Shown here: one piece after another, positions 1 to 10,965 of the stretch
Layout: every line of letters starts with the position of its first letter
How positions within the stretch are numbered: position 1 is the stretch's first letter
From: Pectinophora gossypiella
Taxonomy: Eukaryota; Arthropoda; Insecta; Lepidoptera; Gelechiidae
DNA: 64,000 bases
Assembly: GCF_024362695.1 (NCBI RefSeq)
Contig: NC_065420.1
Location: 4,496,501 to 4,560,500 of the forward strand
Direction: 5' to 3'
Made by a program: the position numbers and the translations under genes
The notes under the pieces: model-generated
The model's input: the letters and a program-made list of their open reading frames with translations, nothing else
What the model was told of the DNA's origin: nothing
Database searches by the model: none

Positions 1-1110
1 GAAACGCAAGTTCCAGTTTCTATGAACATTTCTTTGTTAATAAGCAATAAAATACCTCATGTGCCATGTCGTCGTAGACCAGCGTAATGTAAGTGTAAAT
101 GGCAATGAAAAATTGTGGTAGGTACCTATCTAATTTTTATAAAAATGAATTCCAGATATAGGTATCTCCAAAAACTGAAAGATGTGGTGACGTTTTCAGT
201 TAAATAGCATCTCCTCTGAAGATTTGAATCCTGAGGTGGGACCTACTTAAATCACTGAACAAGTTCAGCTATGAATCGTCAATTGATATGACGTGAGTAA
301 CGCTGAAGGAGAAACCAAAAAATAAAACGAAAAGTACGACACATACTAAAACAATTTGATTGAGGGAAGGTCTGCATTCAGATTCGAATCGCAATCTAAA
401 TTAAGTTCTAAATTTGAAGTTATTTAACAGTGCTTTATCCCACTAAAGATTAAGATGTTCAATATAGGTACCTGCCTACATTTTCGTTGCCATGTAAGTA
501 GTTAAATAAATAATTAATCAGTACTATTTAGTAGGACGTATCTGTTCAATTACAACATAATTAACTTATTTTTAAGTCGAATAGACTAGTTATTGAATGA
601 TTATTGTATCGATTAATCGATTGGTGTGATTACTTGAATCTTTTATCGTAATAACAGGTTGTATTCGCTGAATATGAAGATGTAGTTGGATGCTTAATAA
701 TAAATGAAAATAGGGCTTAATAAGAACTGAAAGAAGTATTACTTTCACAGTAAGTTTTTCGTAATTATTTACTTTGTTATGTGTGACTTGTATCTGTGTA
801 GTGCCTGCATGTTATCGAAAAATGTTACCGTCTTTTACTTAGGATATTTCATCAGGTGCCATCGAGAATCAGAATGTGTTTGCCATCAACCTCTAAGGCC
901 ATCAAGAATCGACTATCGAAATGCGTTACCGCCATTTTTTTTGGATACGCGCCAACGAGTGTCTAATCGAATCATCGAACACCGGAAGTCAATATCATTA
1001 CCGTGAACACAATATCCTATCCTTTGTCGCCAACTTACGTTATTCCCATGCTTTATTCGTAAAAAGACAAAAGATTGTATGTGGAATAGTAACTAAATCG
1101 CTTAATGATG
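1..1110. other. AT-rich stretch, no gene recognised
   Basis: No convincing exon, RNA gene or clear repeat was seen here. Short open frames at 779-1127 have no recognisable domain and no coding-like composition. A GTAAGT at 89-94 resembles a splice donor, but every upstream frame within the window is closed before it. Confidence 0.5.
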
Positions 1111-1119
1111 ATCTAAAGC

Positions 1120-1216
1120 TCGGGTGAGAGCCTTCAGCGCTCCCCATTTTCCGGCCAAGTAGTTAATGCCATCTGCGGCAAATCTACAATAAGTCACGTC
1201 AAAAAAGAAATGCTCT
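1120..1216 (+). repeat. Dispersed repeat R1 (3' part)
   Basis: This copy reads from GGGTGAGAGCC through GGCCAAGTAGTTAATGCC to GTCACGTCAAAAAAG. The same block recurs more than a dozen times in the window, in both orientations and with different 5' lengths. The fixed A-rich 3' end with variable 5' ends suggests a retroposed (SINE or LINE-tail) repeat; that class is inferred. Confidence 0.65.
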
Positions 1217-1239
1217 AAAGAATTTTGCATGGACAGGAG

Positions 1240-1325
1240 AAGGACCTGGTGGTGTAATGGTTAACACGCTCGTCCTGACATGAGAAGAGTAGCGGGTTCA
1301 AATCCCGTTCGAGTCAGAGTTTAGT
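1240..1325 (+). repeat. tRNA-derived SINE head
   Basis: An A-box-like TGGTGTAATGGTTAACACG and a B-box-like GGGTTCAAATCCC are spaced as in a Pol III tRNA promoter. The flanks do not pair into a proper acceptor stem, so it reads as the 5' head of a SINE rather than a functional tRNA gene. Confidence 0.55.
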
Positions 1326-1751
1326 TCGATTTCATTTTCTCTTTGTGTGTTACCCTAAGCATGGGAGTGGTATAGAAACAAAAGTAAACTATAATTTTAG
1401 CGTTCACGATAATGATTTTGACTCATCGTGTTCGAAGATCCACCTAACCTGATGAAAAACCCTAAAGTGTATTGCCGCCATAAAGGACAGATTCGGCTGT
1501 GCGTATGCATGTAGGTAGACGTAGTAACTAGGCGTAATATAGGCGTGCGTGAGCGTACGCTTACCTACTACTAGTTCCGAGTGTTCCGTCCGACACACTT
1601 CCACATACGTCTACGCCAACGCACCCCGTGTAGCCTAGCCTTTATTTTCTTTTTATGTCATGATTTTTATTTATTATGGAATGGATGTTCCTTCGTCTAT
1701 ATTTTTTGGTACTGTGGTTTTAATTTATTTATTTTATCTTTTTTTTCATAG

Positions 1752-1955
1752 ATCGTATCGGCAATAGTAGCAGTCGTTCTCAGCTTCATTTTCAACATCA
1801 ATCGTCAGCCCGATCAACGTAAGGCGGAGATTTTGAACAATGTTAGTTTGATGTTCAAAATTATAAGTATAACGCTCAACACCATAATCAGCATATTTTA
1901 CTCCATTCAAATCGATCACTTCGAAAATCTTGTTCAACCCATGCAAGTATCATGA
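1752..1955 (+). CDS. Candidate terminal coding exon of an unidentified membrane protein
   Basis: A strong pyrimidine-rich acceptor ending TTTTTTCATAG (1741-1751) precedes a frame that stays open for 67 codons to TGA at 1953-1955. It has roughly 50% GC at third positions in an AT-rich region. The predicted peptide has two hydrophobic stretches, near residues 1-16 and 31-50, separated by a charged segment (NRQPDQRKAE), which suggests paired membrane helices. An AATAAA at 2246-2251 could end the transcript. The antisense frame is also open, but it has an immediate upstream stop and no good acceptor, so the plus strand is preferred. Upstream exons were not found and may lie left of the window. 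The family is not recognised and a chance open frame remains possible. Confidence 0.4.
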   Translation: MVSAIVAVVLSFIFNINRQPDQRKAEILNNVSLMFKIISITLNTIISIFYSIQIDHFENLVQPMQVS

Positions 1956-2245
1956 ATTTGAAATATGGATTAAATATTAATTTTTAAGTTAACTTACTAA
2001 ACGCAGGGTGGTTTACCTTCTTTTATTTGAATTTATCAGTCACCCTTTATACATACCTATAAGTAAGTAAGAACGAAAGAAGAAAATTATAATATTCAAT
2101 TATGTTTATGATATTATTTATGATTATTATAAATGTAAGTACGTAGAAGTAAGTATAAGTTATAAAAAGCAAGTGCACTTTTTGTATCACGTTATCGGCT
2201 TATTATAATTGTAAATAATGGTACTTATTCTAAATTTAATCATTA

Positions 2246-2251
2246 AATAAA
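2246..2251 (+). terminator. Polyadenylation signal AATAAA
   Basis: A canonical AATAAA lies about 290 bases after the candidate stop at 1953-1955. It is a plausible 3' end for that transcript. The motif is frequent by chance in AT-rich DNA. Confidence 0.3.
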
Positions 2252-2269
2252 TTAGTTATAGATGAGTCG

Positions 2270-3420
2270 TTTTATTTACCAGATTTCAAACAATACTTTC
2301 AACTGCTCACACTATTATGGATTGTAGGTGCGAGTTGAACTAAATATATTATTATATCGTATATTTGCAAATCATTATGTGCGTGGTAATATACTGCACG
2401 TACCTACGTATAATCGTATACGGTGACTATAATGTAAATATAATTAACCAACACTATTTGCTGTGCGGTTAATAAATCAATTCTAAAGCTCAATTATTGC
2501 AACAACTACGTACTGCAGTATAAAAATATTAAAATCCATCTACTGCGAATTCTTACCAAAATCCCTCATGCATACGTAACAAATTGGTAACAAACTGTAA
2601 CAAAACAGGGCTTTTTGGCGGGAGACGGGAACGGGACAGTTGCTTTCTTCATTGAATAATCTAAATAATTAATACGAAGTGGTGTTTTGTGGTTAATGAT
2701 CGCATTAAGTTAGTCGGAAGACATTCGCGAGTGTTATTATATTGGAGTATTCAATAAACAAAGTGTATCTGCCTATTTTCGCTTCGTGTCAGGAAGCCGC
2801 TTCATAACTCAAAAGTTTATGCGGACTTTTGAGTTAATTCGTTTGGGGTTCGGAGTAGGAGTCTACTCCGAGGGTGGGGGCTTAGGTTTCATCATCATCA
2901 CCTTTCATCATTTCATTAATCATCAAGAAAAAAAATACGTCAGACATGGCTGTATGGGCATAGTTCCCTTTGCCTTACCCTTCGGGGAAAACAAAAACAA
3001 AAAAAAAAATGTAACAAAACAGAACGAAACGACTTTATCCAAGAAAAATTGCGATGAAACGAATGTCCATCCAACTGCCAATGTCAAATGTGATTTTTGT
3101 ACATGATTTTAGAGCTATACATTAACATGAAAGGTGTAATGTCTATGTTTGATATTGACTATTGCTTTATTCATTCGTTGATAGCATTAAAATCTCGCAA
3201 CGTGCGATTTAAACATTTTCAACTTTACCGACCTATTTTACGAGTTCCATAAAAGTTGTGAAAAATCAATAAAACTTGTTGATTACTGTTTATGTATTGT
3301 AAGAAATCGTAACAATACAATACAGTTACTATAACTAGTGCTTTGTACGCGTTTGAGACGTAAATTTATTTCAGAATTTATTATTGTCTGTCCGTGAATA
3401 ATTCGTTTAGCTAACAGGGT
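2270..3420. other. Intergenic stretch upstream of the reductase gene
   Basis: Mostly AT-rich with no recognisable exon. A local TTTTTGGCGGGAG at about 2613 resembles an E2F-type site, followed by modestly GC-richer DNA. The open frame at 2786-3106 is low-complexity (His, Lys and Asn runs) and shows no domain. Confidence 0.4.
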
Positions 3421-3560
3421 CGATAAAAAAGTGAGAGTCGAATCGAGGTTATTTGACAGCGCATAACCGCGCCGCCACAGAGATAACGAGTTTGCGTTCT
3501 AAATTGCCCTCGTACACAGTTTTAGTTGGTTCCAAACCGCGGCGGTGACTAGACGTCATA
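3421..3560 (+). promoter_or_regulatory. Probable core promoter and 5'UTR of dihydropteridine reductase
   Basis: GC content rises sharply here (GCGCATAACCGCGCCGCC, about 3459-3476) just before the start codon. CACAGTTTTAG at about 3515 resembles an arthropod initiator (TCAGT-type). No TATA box stands at the expected distance. The leader would be about 45 nt. The position of the gene is certain; the transcription start is inferred. Confidence 0.4.
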
Positions 3561-4265
3561 ATGGCTTCTGGAAGAATTGTTGTTTACGGCGGACGCGGCG
3601 CTTTGGGAGCGGCATGCGTCAACCACTTCAAATCGGCGAATTGGTGGGTCGCGAACATCGACCTTAACCCTAACGACAAGGCCGACGTCAATATCACAGT
3701 GCCGAAAGACGGAACCTGGGTACAGCAAGAGGAACATGTAGTGAACGAACTCGGTGCGGCGCTGCAAGGTCAGAAAGTGAATGCGGTGATATGCGTCGCC
3801 GGCGGCTGGGCCGGCGGAAACGCCGCTAAGGAGCTGAGTAAGCAAGCAGAACTTATGTGCAGGCAGTCAGTGTGGAGCTCAACCATTGCTGCCACTCTTG
3901 CCGCCAAATACCTCTCACCAGGAGGCTTACTAGCACTCACTGGTGCTAAAGCCGCTCTAGAAGGAACTCCGGGCATGATCGGCTATGGAATGGCGAAGGC
4001 TGCTGTCCACCAACTTACCAAGTCCCTCGGTGCCAAAGATTCTGGACTCCCCGAAAACTCATTAGCTGTTGCCATCATGCCTATCACCTTGGATACAGAA
4101 ATGAACAGAAAATGGATGCCTAAAGCTGACTTCAGCACATGGACTCCGCTGACCTTCGTGGCTGAACTGTTTGACAAGTGGATCAAGGGAGACAACAGAC
4201 CAACCAATGGCAGCTTGGTTGCTCTTGTTACCAAGAACAATGTCACTGAATTAATTGTCCAATAA
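3561..4265 (+). CDS. Dhpr: Dihydropteridine reductase (quinoid dihydropteridine reductase)
   Basis: This cytosolic short-chain dehydrogenase uses NADH to reduce quinonoid dihydrobiopterin to tetrahydrobiopterin, the cofactor of the Phe, Tyr and Trp hydroxylases. In insects it therefore serves catecholamine, serotonin and cuticle-pigment pathways. The 234-residue product matches the family length (about 235-245). It shows the N-terminal dinucleotide-binding loop GGRGALG (10-16), the signature CVAGGWAGGNA (78-88) and the catalytic YxxxK as YGMAK (Tyr142, Lys146). It also has PVT/PIT-LDT and FSTWTPL blocks typical of this enzyme. The ATG at 3561 gives the expected N-terminus and follows a GC-rich leader. 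The gene is complete in one exon. No poly-A tract or target duplication was noticed, so it may be a native single-exon gene or an old retrocopy. The antisense frames are shadows. Confidence 0.96.
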   Translation: MASGRIVVYGGRGALGAACVNHFKSANWWVANIDLNPNDKADVNITVPKDGTWVQQEEHVVNELGAALQGQKVNAVICVAGGWAGGNAAKELSKQAELMCRQSVWSSTIAATLAAKYLSPGGLLALTGAKAALEGTPGMIGYGMAKAAVHQLTKSLGAKDSGLPENSLAVAIMPITLDTEMNRKWMPKADFSTWTPLTFVAELFDKWIKGDNRPTNGSLVALVTKNNVTELIVQ

Positions 4266-4586
4266 TTGCCAAGCATTGATCATAGATCATCATAAATATT
4301 CGTAATATTTCAATGCATTGTTGAAGCCTAGATGTCTATTTATAAAAAAAAAGACTTAATATATTTGTAATGTTGGTGGCCAATTTGTATATTTGTTGCT
4401 CAATGATTTTGTTAATGCTTTTTGCATTTAAAGAACAAAGTAATAATGTACTTTTAATTATTTAAAATGTTTACGAACATCAGACAATAAGGGAACAATC
4501 TCATTTAAGTGTAAATGTATGTGGTGCATAATATGAAATGTATGTTTGATGTGATATATCTACTTATGAAACATTAAAGGTAGTTG

Positions 4587-4592
4587 AATAAA
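4587..4592 (+). terminator. Polyadenylation signal of the reductase gene
   Basis: AATAAA in GTTGAATAAAAGAG lies about 320 nt past the stop codon, giving a plausible 3'UTR. Confidence 0.55.
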
Positions 4593-4858
4593 AGAGTAAC
4601 TATTATTTTCTTTTTGTTACATCATTATGTGTGCCTTTAGATAAGGAGGTTCAAAATGATAAGGAATTGAACTTACTAGGTAGGTATATTGAATTAATAT
4701 CACCATATTAAATATAAAGGAGAGTTAATAATTCAACTAGTTAGGTATTACGACAGGCATAACTTTTAATCCTTTAGGGAAATCCCAAACTTTAAGGAAA
4801 ACCCACAGGTTGCTAATAACAAATTTATTTGGAATTCTATATGACGCCCAGTTGCCCG

Positions 4859-5004
4859 TACAGTCATGAGCAATATAATGTGCCAATTTAGGACTCTGTC
4901 GCACTAACATAATGTGACATTTAGTGAGTCTTACAGTTCAATTTGTCAAAAAAGTTAATGTGACATGGTACCAAAGTGTATACATATTAATGCTCGTGAC
5001 CGTA
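4859..5004 (+). repeat. Foldback MITE family M1 (TACAGTCATGAGC ends)
   Basis: The element runs from TACAGTCATGAGC to GCTCGTGACCGTA, a short terminal inverted repeat, with conserved TGTGACATGGTACCAAAGTG inside. Further copies are at 36746-36891 (inverted) and 59681-59816. TA at each edge fits a Tc1/mariner-type MITE; that class is inferred. Confidence 0.75.
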
Positions 5005-5384
5005 CCATACAATTTGTTAGGTGTAGATTTTTTCTCGTTTTCCTGTTAAATGCTTATTGTTGGAAATCTTCACGATTTTACGATGATGTTTTAATTAACT
5101 TGTTTGTATCACGTAACGTCAATAGCGTGGTCGATAAAGAAGAGTACGAGAAAGGATAAAATATATATTTATTCGGCAAAAAATACATAATTAAACATTG
5201 TTTACTGGTAATCAACAATTGAAGTACAAACAACGCCAAAACGGCTGCAACTTAGTAAATGCCATAGCCTAGCTGTAGCTAGACTATGGCGCTGATTTTC
5301 AGCTGCAGTTGAGAATGCTTCATGCTTTTCTTTGAGTGGTTTTTCTTTACGTTACACGAAGTTTTTCTACTAGCGCAACCCGCA

Positions 5385-5462
5385 GTAGAGTGCGTGGTGG
5401 AGCATGCTCGTCCATTCGAAAGATAAAGGAAACCCTGTATTCAGCAGTGGGCTGGGTAACAT
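5385..5462 (+). repeat. Degenerate S1 SINE 3' part
   Basis: CAACCCGCAGTAGAG...GTGGTGGAGCATGCTC and CAGCAGTGGGCTGGG are decayed versions of the S1 3' region seen intact at 24330-24434. Confidence 0.5.
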
Positions 5463-5694
5463 ATTTAAGCTGTCTTTAGGTATATTGATTGAAGATAGCA
5501 CGGAAAAAATCGTAATAGCGAGATATAAACAAGTACTTAGGTAGATATTTCTATTTATAACTGAGTGGCTTGGTTCTGTAGGGAGTCTGCCAATTTAAAA
5601 AAAAAATAACAGTTGTATGCAGCCGACTATGATTGCTGGGGTATTTTTCCGTGAATGTGTCCGGTAGTAAAACATGTAGGTACACTTTACCGGG

Positions 5695-5740
5695 AGAACC
5701 CTCAGCGCTCCCCATTTTTCCGGCCAAGTAGGTACCTAGT
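5695..5740 (+). repeat. R1 fragment
   Basis: CCCTCAGCGCTCCCCA and CCGGCCAAGTAG match the R1 block. It abuts an R3 copy. Confidence 0.6.
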
Positions 5741-5749
5741 TCCTAGGTC

Positions 5750-5915
5750 CTTAGAAAAGGTTCAATACGATCTACTCTGAACCGGCGTGCGTGTATGAAG
5801 CGATTGATGAATGTGGAGGAAGCAAGAGAAGTGTGTCAGGATCGAAGCAAATGGAATTCTATAGTCTCTGCTTACCCCGGTGGGAAATAGGCGTGAGTTT
5901 ATGTATGTATGTAAG
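5750..5915 (+). repeat. Dispersed repeat R3
   Basis: It reads from CTTAGAAAAGGTTCAATACG through GAACCGGCGTGCGTGTATGA and GGATCGAAGCAAATGGAATT to the tail GCGTGAGTTTATGTATGTATG. Related copies are at 13570-13675, 33085-33302, 45540-45690 (inverted), and 36893-37047 plus 44017-44090 (inverted, split by the retrovirus). The TATG-repeat tail marks the 3' end. Confidence 0.75.
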
Positions 5916-6370
5916 TAGGTACCTAGTTAAAGATAAAAAAAGAACATCTAGGTAGTGTAACGTAGTAGGTGCCTTTAAAGGATTAACAAAAGAATAAATA
6001 TTTTTTGTATTAGTGTGTGTGTGTGTGTGTTTGTTATGTTGTATCACGATATCATCGATGCGAAGCCGCGCCACACCTATATATACCACGTAAAAGTTTA
6101 CCGGGTACTTCAATTTGATCCTTAGGTATCCTTTCATCCTTGTAACAAATACCTCCAATATGCACTCCACAATCCCCCATGTTACTAGACCGTGATGGCG
6201 CCTATAACCCTCAAAGCGTTTGTAGGCTTCGTTTGATACGTAAGGCGTATCCATTACTAAAGTCGACGTCAACTCAAATAGAAGTCATCTAGGGCCGGAT
6301 CAAGACCTCTAAGGGACTGGGTAGTTCTTTAAAAATCGGTGGTCTAAGTATATCATTATAATAATTTAAG

Positions 6371-6912
6371 ATTAGGTACTTTCGGTAAGTATCCACATTT
6401 CCATCACAAACCCTTGTTCGTGTAAATTTTAATACATACATACATACATAAACTCACGCCCGTAATCCCAAATGGGGTGGGCAGAGCCACAAGTAATCAA
6501 AGACAACTTGCAGCCACTGTTGATACGAAGTCCTAAGATGGATATGATGAACCTTATGGTGATAAGGGATCAGCCTATCGCCCATTTAACATTAGTCCAT
6601 CATGTTAGAGGACGCAATCCCTCTGTCGGTTTTTACGACATGCCCGGGAAGACAAGCAGCTGAACGTGTTCTATGTTTTTTATTTGCTCCCAGAACAGCA
6701 GATTTTAATAACTATTTTATAAACATTATTATATTTGATTTACTAGATTTTAAAAACTATATAATCAGTACGTAGTTATTATTCCTTATTCTATGCTATC
6801 AGATTATCGTGATGAACGCTCAACTTAGTGATTTCCTATTGTTATTGTTGTTAAAAACTACACGAACAAGGGTTTGTGATGGAAATATGGATACTTACCG
6901 AAAGTACCTAAT
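6371..6912. mobile_element. Foldback element with about 50-bp inverted arms, invaded by R2
   Basis: The left arm (6371-6426) contains TAGGTACTTTCGGTAAGTAT and CACAAACCCTTGTTCGTGTA. The right arm (6856-6912) is its near-perfect reverse complement. An R2 repeat (6432 to about 6705) lies between the arms, so the foldback element is the older host. Confidence 0.75.
6432..6705 (-). repeat. Dispersed repeat R2
   Basis: It reads CATACATACATAAACTCACG, AGCCACAAGTAATCAAAGAC and ATCAGCCTATCGCCCAT, then TTTTTTATTTGCTCCCAGAA. A second copy is at 7772-8045 and an inverted one at 15375-15560. With its TATG tail taken as the 3' end, the element lies on the minus strand. Confidence 0.75.
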
Positions 6913-7463
6913 CGAAAATTCAGACAAAATTTATTTCCATTGCGTTAATTCCTGTGTGAAACCTCCCTAGTTAGTTCAGTAGTTATTTAACGCATTTCAC
7001 ACTGGACCACCTATCACGTTGGTCTATCCAAAAAGGTCGGTGAGGTGCGGGTACTTAATTATTTATTTTATTATTAGGTCCATCAACAGTATAACAAATT
7101 CCTATAGAGTGCTAATGCTTGAAACAAATTATGATAATCTTGCGATGTATGTAAGTACATCTGACTACCCCAATTGGGATATAGTCGTGAACTTATGTTA
7201 CTGTACTGTACTGGGGTCACTTTCAAAGTGAAGAAAAGGACTTTCTAGTGCTCGTGTGAATACCTACAGCGCACTTTTCCTTTCGTTGTTTGTACCCGAG
7301 GTGAATGTACTGTGAAATTGTATTTTTATTGTATAGGCAACTGGAGTAACGCGACCACTTTCACTTAGGCCTGATTATTCGAAAGTGGTCTGATCTGATG
7401 TCAACTACATAATCACTAGATTGGTTTTGGTTGACACTATGCGTAATAGGGACCTACTAACGT

Positions 7464-7703
7464 TAAGCGCGCATTACGATAAAAAATCGTTGCGAGTTTT
7501 TTAGTGCGAAATAAAATCGCAAACTACAATTATAGGGTTCATAGCGTTCGCTTCATAGGGTACAAAATACACATACGAATTCGCATCTGCAATTTTAAAT
7601 CGCAAACGATTTATTTTCGCAGTGCGCGGATCGTAGTGTATTTCTGTGGTTGACAGATTTGCGATAATTTTTCGTAACGAATTTTTATCGTAATGCGCGC
7701 TTA
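7464..7703. repeat. Foldback MITE with ends TAAGCGCGCATTACGATAAA
   Basis: TTAAGCGCGCATTACGATAA at the left pairs with TTATCGTAATGCGCGCTTAG at the right. Inner segments (GCGAAATAAAATCGCAAAC and ATCGCAAACGATTTATTTTC) also pair imperfectly. The whole 240 bp can fold as one hairpin and has no coding capacity. Confidence 0.75.
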
Positions 7704-7771
7704 GCCTTAGTCGGATAATCTGAATTACATTCTAATCTATTCTAAATACAATTTTAACAAGATTCCTTTCA

Positions 7772-8045
7772 AATATGCATACATACATACATAAACTCAC
7801 GCCCGTAATCCCTAATGGGGTGGGCAGAGCCACAAGTAATCAAAGACAACTTGCAGCCACTGTTGATGCGATGTCGTAAAGCTGGATATGATGTACCTTA
7901 TGGTAATAAGGGATCAGCCTATCGCCCATAACATTAGTCCATCATGTTAGATGACACAATCCCTCTGTCGGTTTTTACGACATGCCCGGGACGACAAGCA
8001 GCTGAACGTTTTCTATGTTTTTTATTTGCTCCCAGAACAGCATAG
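7772..8045 (-). repeat. Dispersed repeat R2, second copy
   Basis: It is closely similar by eye to 6432-6705, including AAGACAACTTGCAGCCACTG and CATGCCCGGGACGAC. The TATG tail is at the low-coordinate end. Confidence 0.75.
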
Positions 8046-8204
8046 AAGCAAATATGATGTTTCATAATTTAACTACATTACAATACATTTCATTATTAAG
8101 AATTCGATGCGATAATAGCCGGCGAGAGAGAAAAATCTATTACATTTTCAGACCCATTAACAACGCTATTTGTTTAGTAATAATAATGCCAAGACATGAT
8201 ACTC

Positions 8205-8262
8205 TCTCCGGCCAAGTAGTTAATGCCATTTGCGGCAAATCTATAAGTCACGTCAAAAAAGG
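8205..8262 (+). repeat. R1 3' end
   Basis: CCGGCCAAGTAGTTAATGCC...GTCACGTCAAAAAAGG, truncated at its 5' side. Confidence 0.65.
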
Positions 8263-8279
8263 TACTCCCTGAATAAAGA

Positions 8280-9440
8280 AATACAAAAAAGAACATTTCA
8301 TTGCGCCTGCTACAATTATTTCTTTGTTTTGATAATAATACATTGCATTTAATATTTTATCAGGCGTATTTTTAAGCTGTGTTCGTATGTAATATTTTAA
8401 GAGTAGATTAAGTTTATTTTTTTATTATGTAGTAAAATGAAACAGTAATAGGAATTTGTATTATACATCATTGTGACACATCCCGCCGTGGTGCCTTGAA
8501 GAAAGGTGAAGGGTGAAGCGATTCGAAGATTTATTCGAATAAGTACTTACATGACTTTTGATCCTGAAGAAATGCTTGCTTTCTTTGTTTTCTCCCTTAT
8601 TTTCAACTAAGAATCTGACGAATAGACAGACATCTGTCTAACTTACGCTTCAGGGAATTTATTTATATTCAAGTATTCTGTTTTTCTCGACCCTTTAATG
8701 TCTGTCAGGCAGGGTTGAATGAAAAATTTACCATTATTCGTATAAAATATTTATTGTCGTGACTATAAAAAAATATTATACTTAATAAGTAGTTTCTTAT
8801 TCTACAAATATCTGTTTTCCATTCGATAGGAAATTATTTACAACATTGTAATTAATAATTTTCTTAAATTCTTATTTAGGCACAGTATGGATAAATGTTC
8901 CTAGGCATATAAATAATTTAACACTTAAAAAATAAATTCGTAGATAAAAATAATCTTACTCTAAGAGATTCCGATATAAGAAGTCGATAAAAATACCTTC
9001 AAAAATTTTGAACATTTTCGCTTTACGCAAATGTAGAGATACAACAGATATGTTTATTGTCAATCAATACTTACGACACAATAACCACAGATAATGCATA
9101 AAAAACCGTAATCCCCGCCCATAATCTCTATTGAGGTAGGCATTTTAGTAAGTAGGTACTTTCTGTGGGTATTATCACGTATTAATTTCTCTTGAATAAA
9201 GAAAAAGACATTTCCCAAGGGATTATAATCCAACATCTTAAAAATTAAGGTTGAATTTATCAAAATCTTTTGAATTCCCGAGTCGGTGGTATTTTCCCGC
9301 TAAATAAAATTAATTAATTACGTACGTATGTTAAAATCTCACGAGTTCTCAATCCATTGTCTACATCTACAATATCTTGATTGAGCAAGCCTTAAGTGTA
9401 CATTAGAGTGGGAGGCAAGTTTTTACTCAGTCCTTAGTAC
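8280..9440. other. AT-rich intergenic stretch
   Basis: No exon, RNA or clear repeat was recognised. Short open frames are AT-driven. Confidence 0.4.
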
Positions 9441-9464
9441 AGATTAGGCATAGAACAGAGTAAT

Positions 9465-9600
9465 ACTACGTATAGAATGGTAACTTTCCGCCCCGCACCA
9501 AATGTATCGGGCGCCGACCTCACCCCCTCTGGTTCTTACTTTAGTCTTACCTAAATGGTCGTAAGCTGCTAAGGAATAAGGTAGTAAGAATGTAAAAATG
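9465..9600. repeat. Dispersed repeat D1
   Basis: TACGTATAGAATGGTAACTT TCCGCCCCGCACC and a pyrimidine-rich CTCACCCCCTCTGG segment recur at 18015-18200 and 56883-57050. This shows a small interspersed family of unknown class. Confidence 0.55.
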
Positions 9601-10874
9601 TGATTTTTGTATGGAGTGACTTGGTGAGCGTTAGTATGAAATGAAGAACATTCTCCTATGTCGTGTAAATTACGTATCCTTTGTAATTTCACTTTTCATG
9701 TGAATGGATTCTCCAATAAGCAAGCTAAGACCACGGCCACCCATATTTCCCGAAGCCTCCGGGACACATTACGCTCCACAAAAATGGGTGAGCCATTTGT
9801 CCGATCAAGTAGTTAATGCTACAATAAGTCATGTCAAAATGTAATCTAGAAGGAACGAGGCTCTATGCCCCGTTTACTGCAGCTTGAGTAACAATCTTCT
9901 TTATTAGAATTACAAGATCAATATGATTTATGGCAAATAAATCGATTTGATTGCGGATTTACGAGAATTTTAGTACGAACTGCAACAGGTTATTTTAATG
10001 TCAAAAGTAGGCAAATAGGTAGACAAGTCACGATTATGTCTAAACGTGGGTAAATTTGTAATGTGCAACTAATAAAATGTTGATGTATCCTATATGTTGT
10101 ATATGTGCTATATGTTGTATCCTGTATGTTGTTGTAGGTACCTATATTATTGTCTAAGTATATAAAATAATAACACAAGTAAAGGGTAAACTGAAAGCCA
10201 GAGGCTATAGGCAGAGGTGACATATCCAGCTATGTTTAAGCCTCTTGTAACAGGGCGTGCTTATCATCAAACCCTGGAAACCACGTGATATCAAATATCT
10301 ACGATCCACACAAGAATTCAAATTCTTTACAGCCCGAGCTGTGATTCGAACCACGGAATAGAAGAGGGAGATTGGAAGGCCCAAGTGAGCGCGAACCGCC
10401 AGCAAATAATTCATACTTCAACTTTGCACTCCACTCGTCCGCAAACTTTATGACCCACGGAGCTCCGCGATAGTATATTAAAAGGTCGTCTTGTGTATTA
10501 TAATCTGTAGAGCAACAAATTAAATATCGACGATCATGCAAGGAGATCCCTCCTTATCACAGGAAAGTTGAAAACTTTAGTATACGACCGGCTATTTATC
10601 AAAAAATACTTTTGTATGCAGTATCTTACGAAAAATAATGATACATATTTCCCATAAAGTGACTATGGAATTTCAGAAGCAATAGAGCTATCGTAGAGTT
10701 ATCTGTTTGCAGTACCTCCATCCACGCGCGTTCATGCGGATGCATTTTCTGTGTGTTAGACCGTGCGTGTTTTCTATACAAACGGAGATACTTACAAGCA
10801 ACGGAAGAACACGCGTCCACGCGCTACGTGGCATCATGCGGGGCTGTGTGAGAATCGCCTAAGAGAGAGCGGGG

Positions 10875-10965
10875 TTGAACCTTTTTTTGACATTACTTAT
10901 TGTAGATTTGCCGCAGATGGCATTAACTACTTGGCCGGACAAATGGGGAGCGCCGGGTAGATTGC
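10875..10965 (-). repeat. R1, inverted copy
   Basis: TTTTTTTGACATTACTTATTG, CCGCAGATGGCATTAACTAC and TTGGCCGGACAAATGGGGAG are the reverse complement of R1. Confidence 0.65.

Noticed and set aside
1..87. Open frame from the window edge ending at TAA 85-87, near a GTAAGT donor-like site
   Set aside because: Only 28 codons, no recognisable motif, and the donor is not in an open frame.
1746..1946. Minus-strand open frame opposite the candidate terminal exon
   Set aside because: It has a stop directly upstream, no ATG at its start and no adequate splice acceptor; it is codon-aligned antisense of the plus frame.
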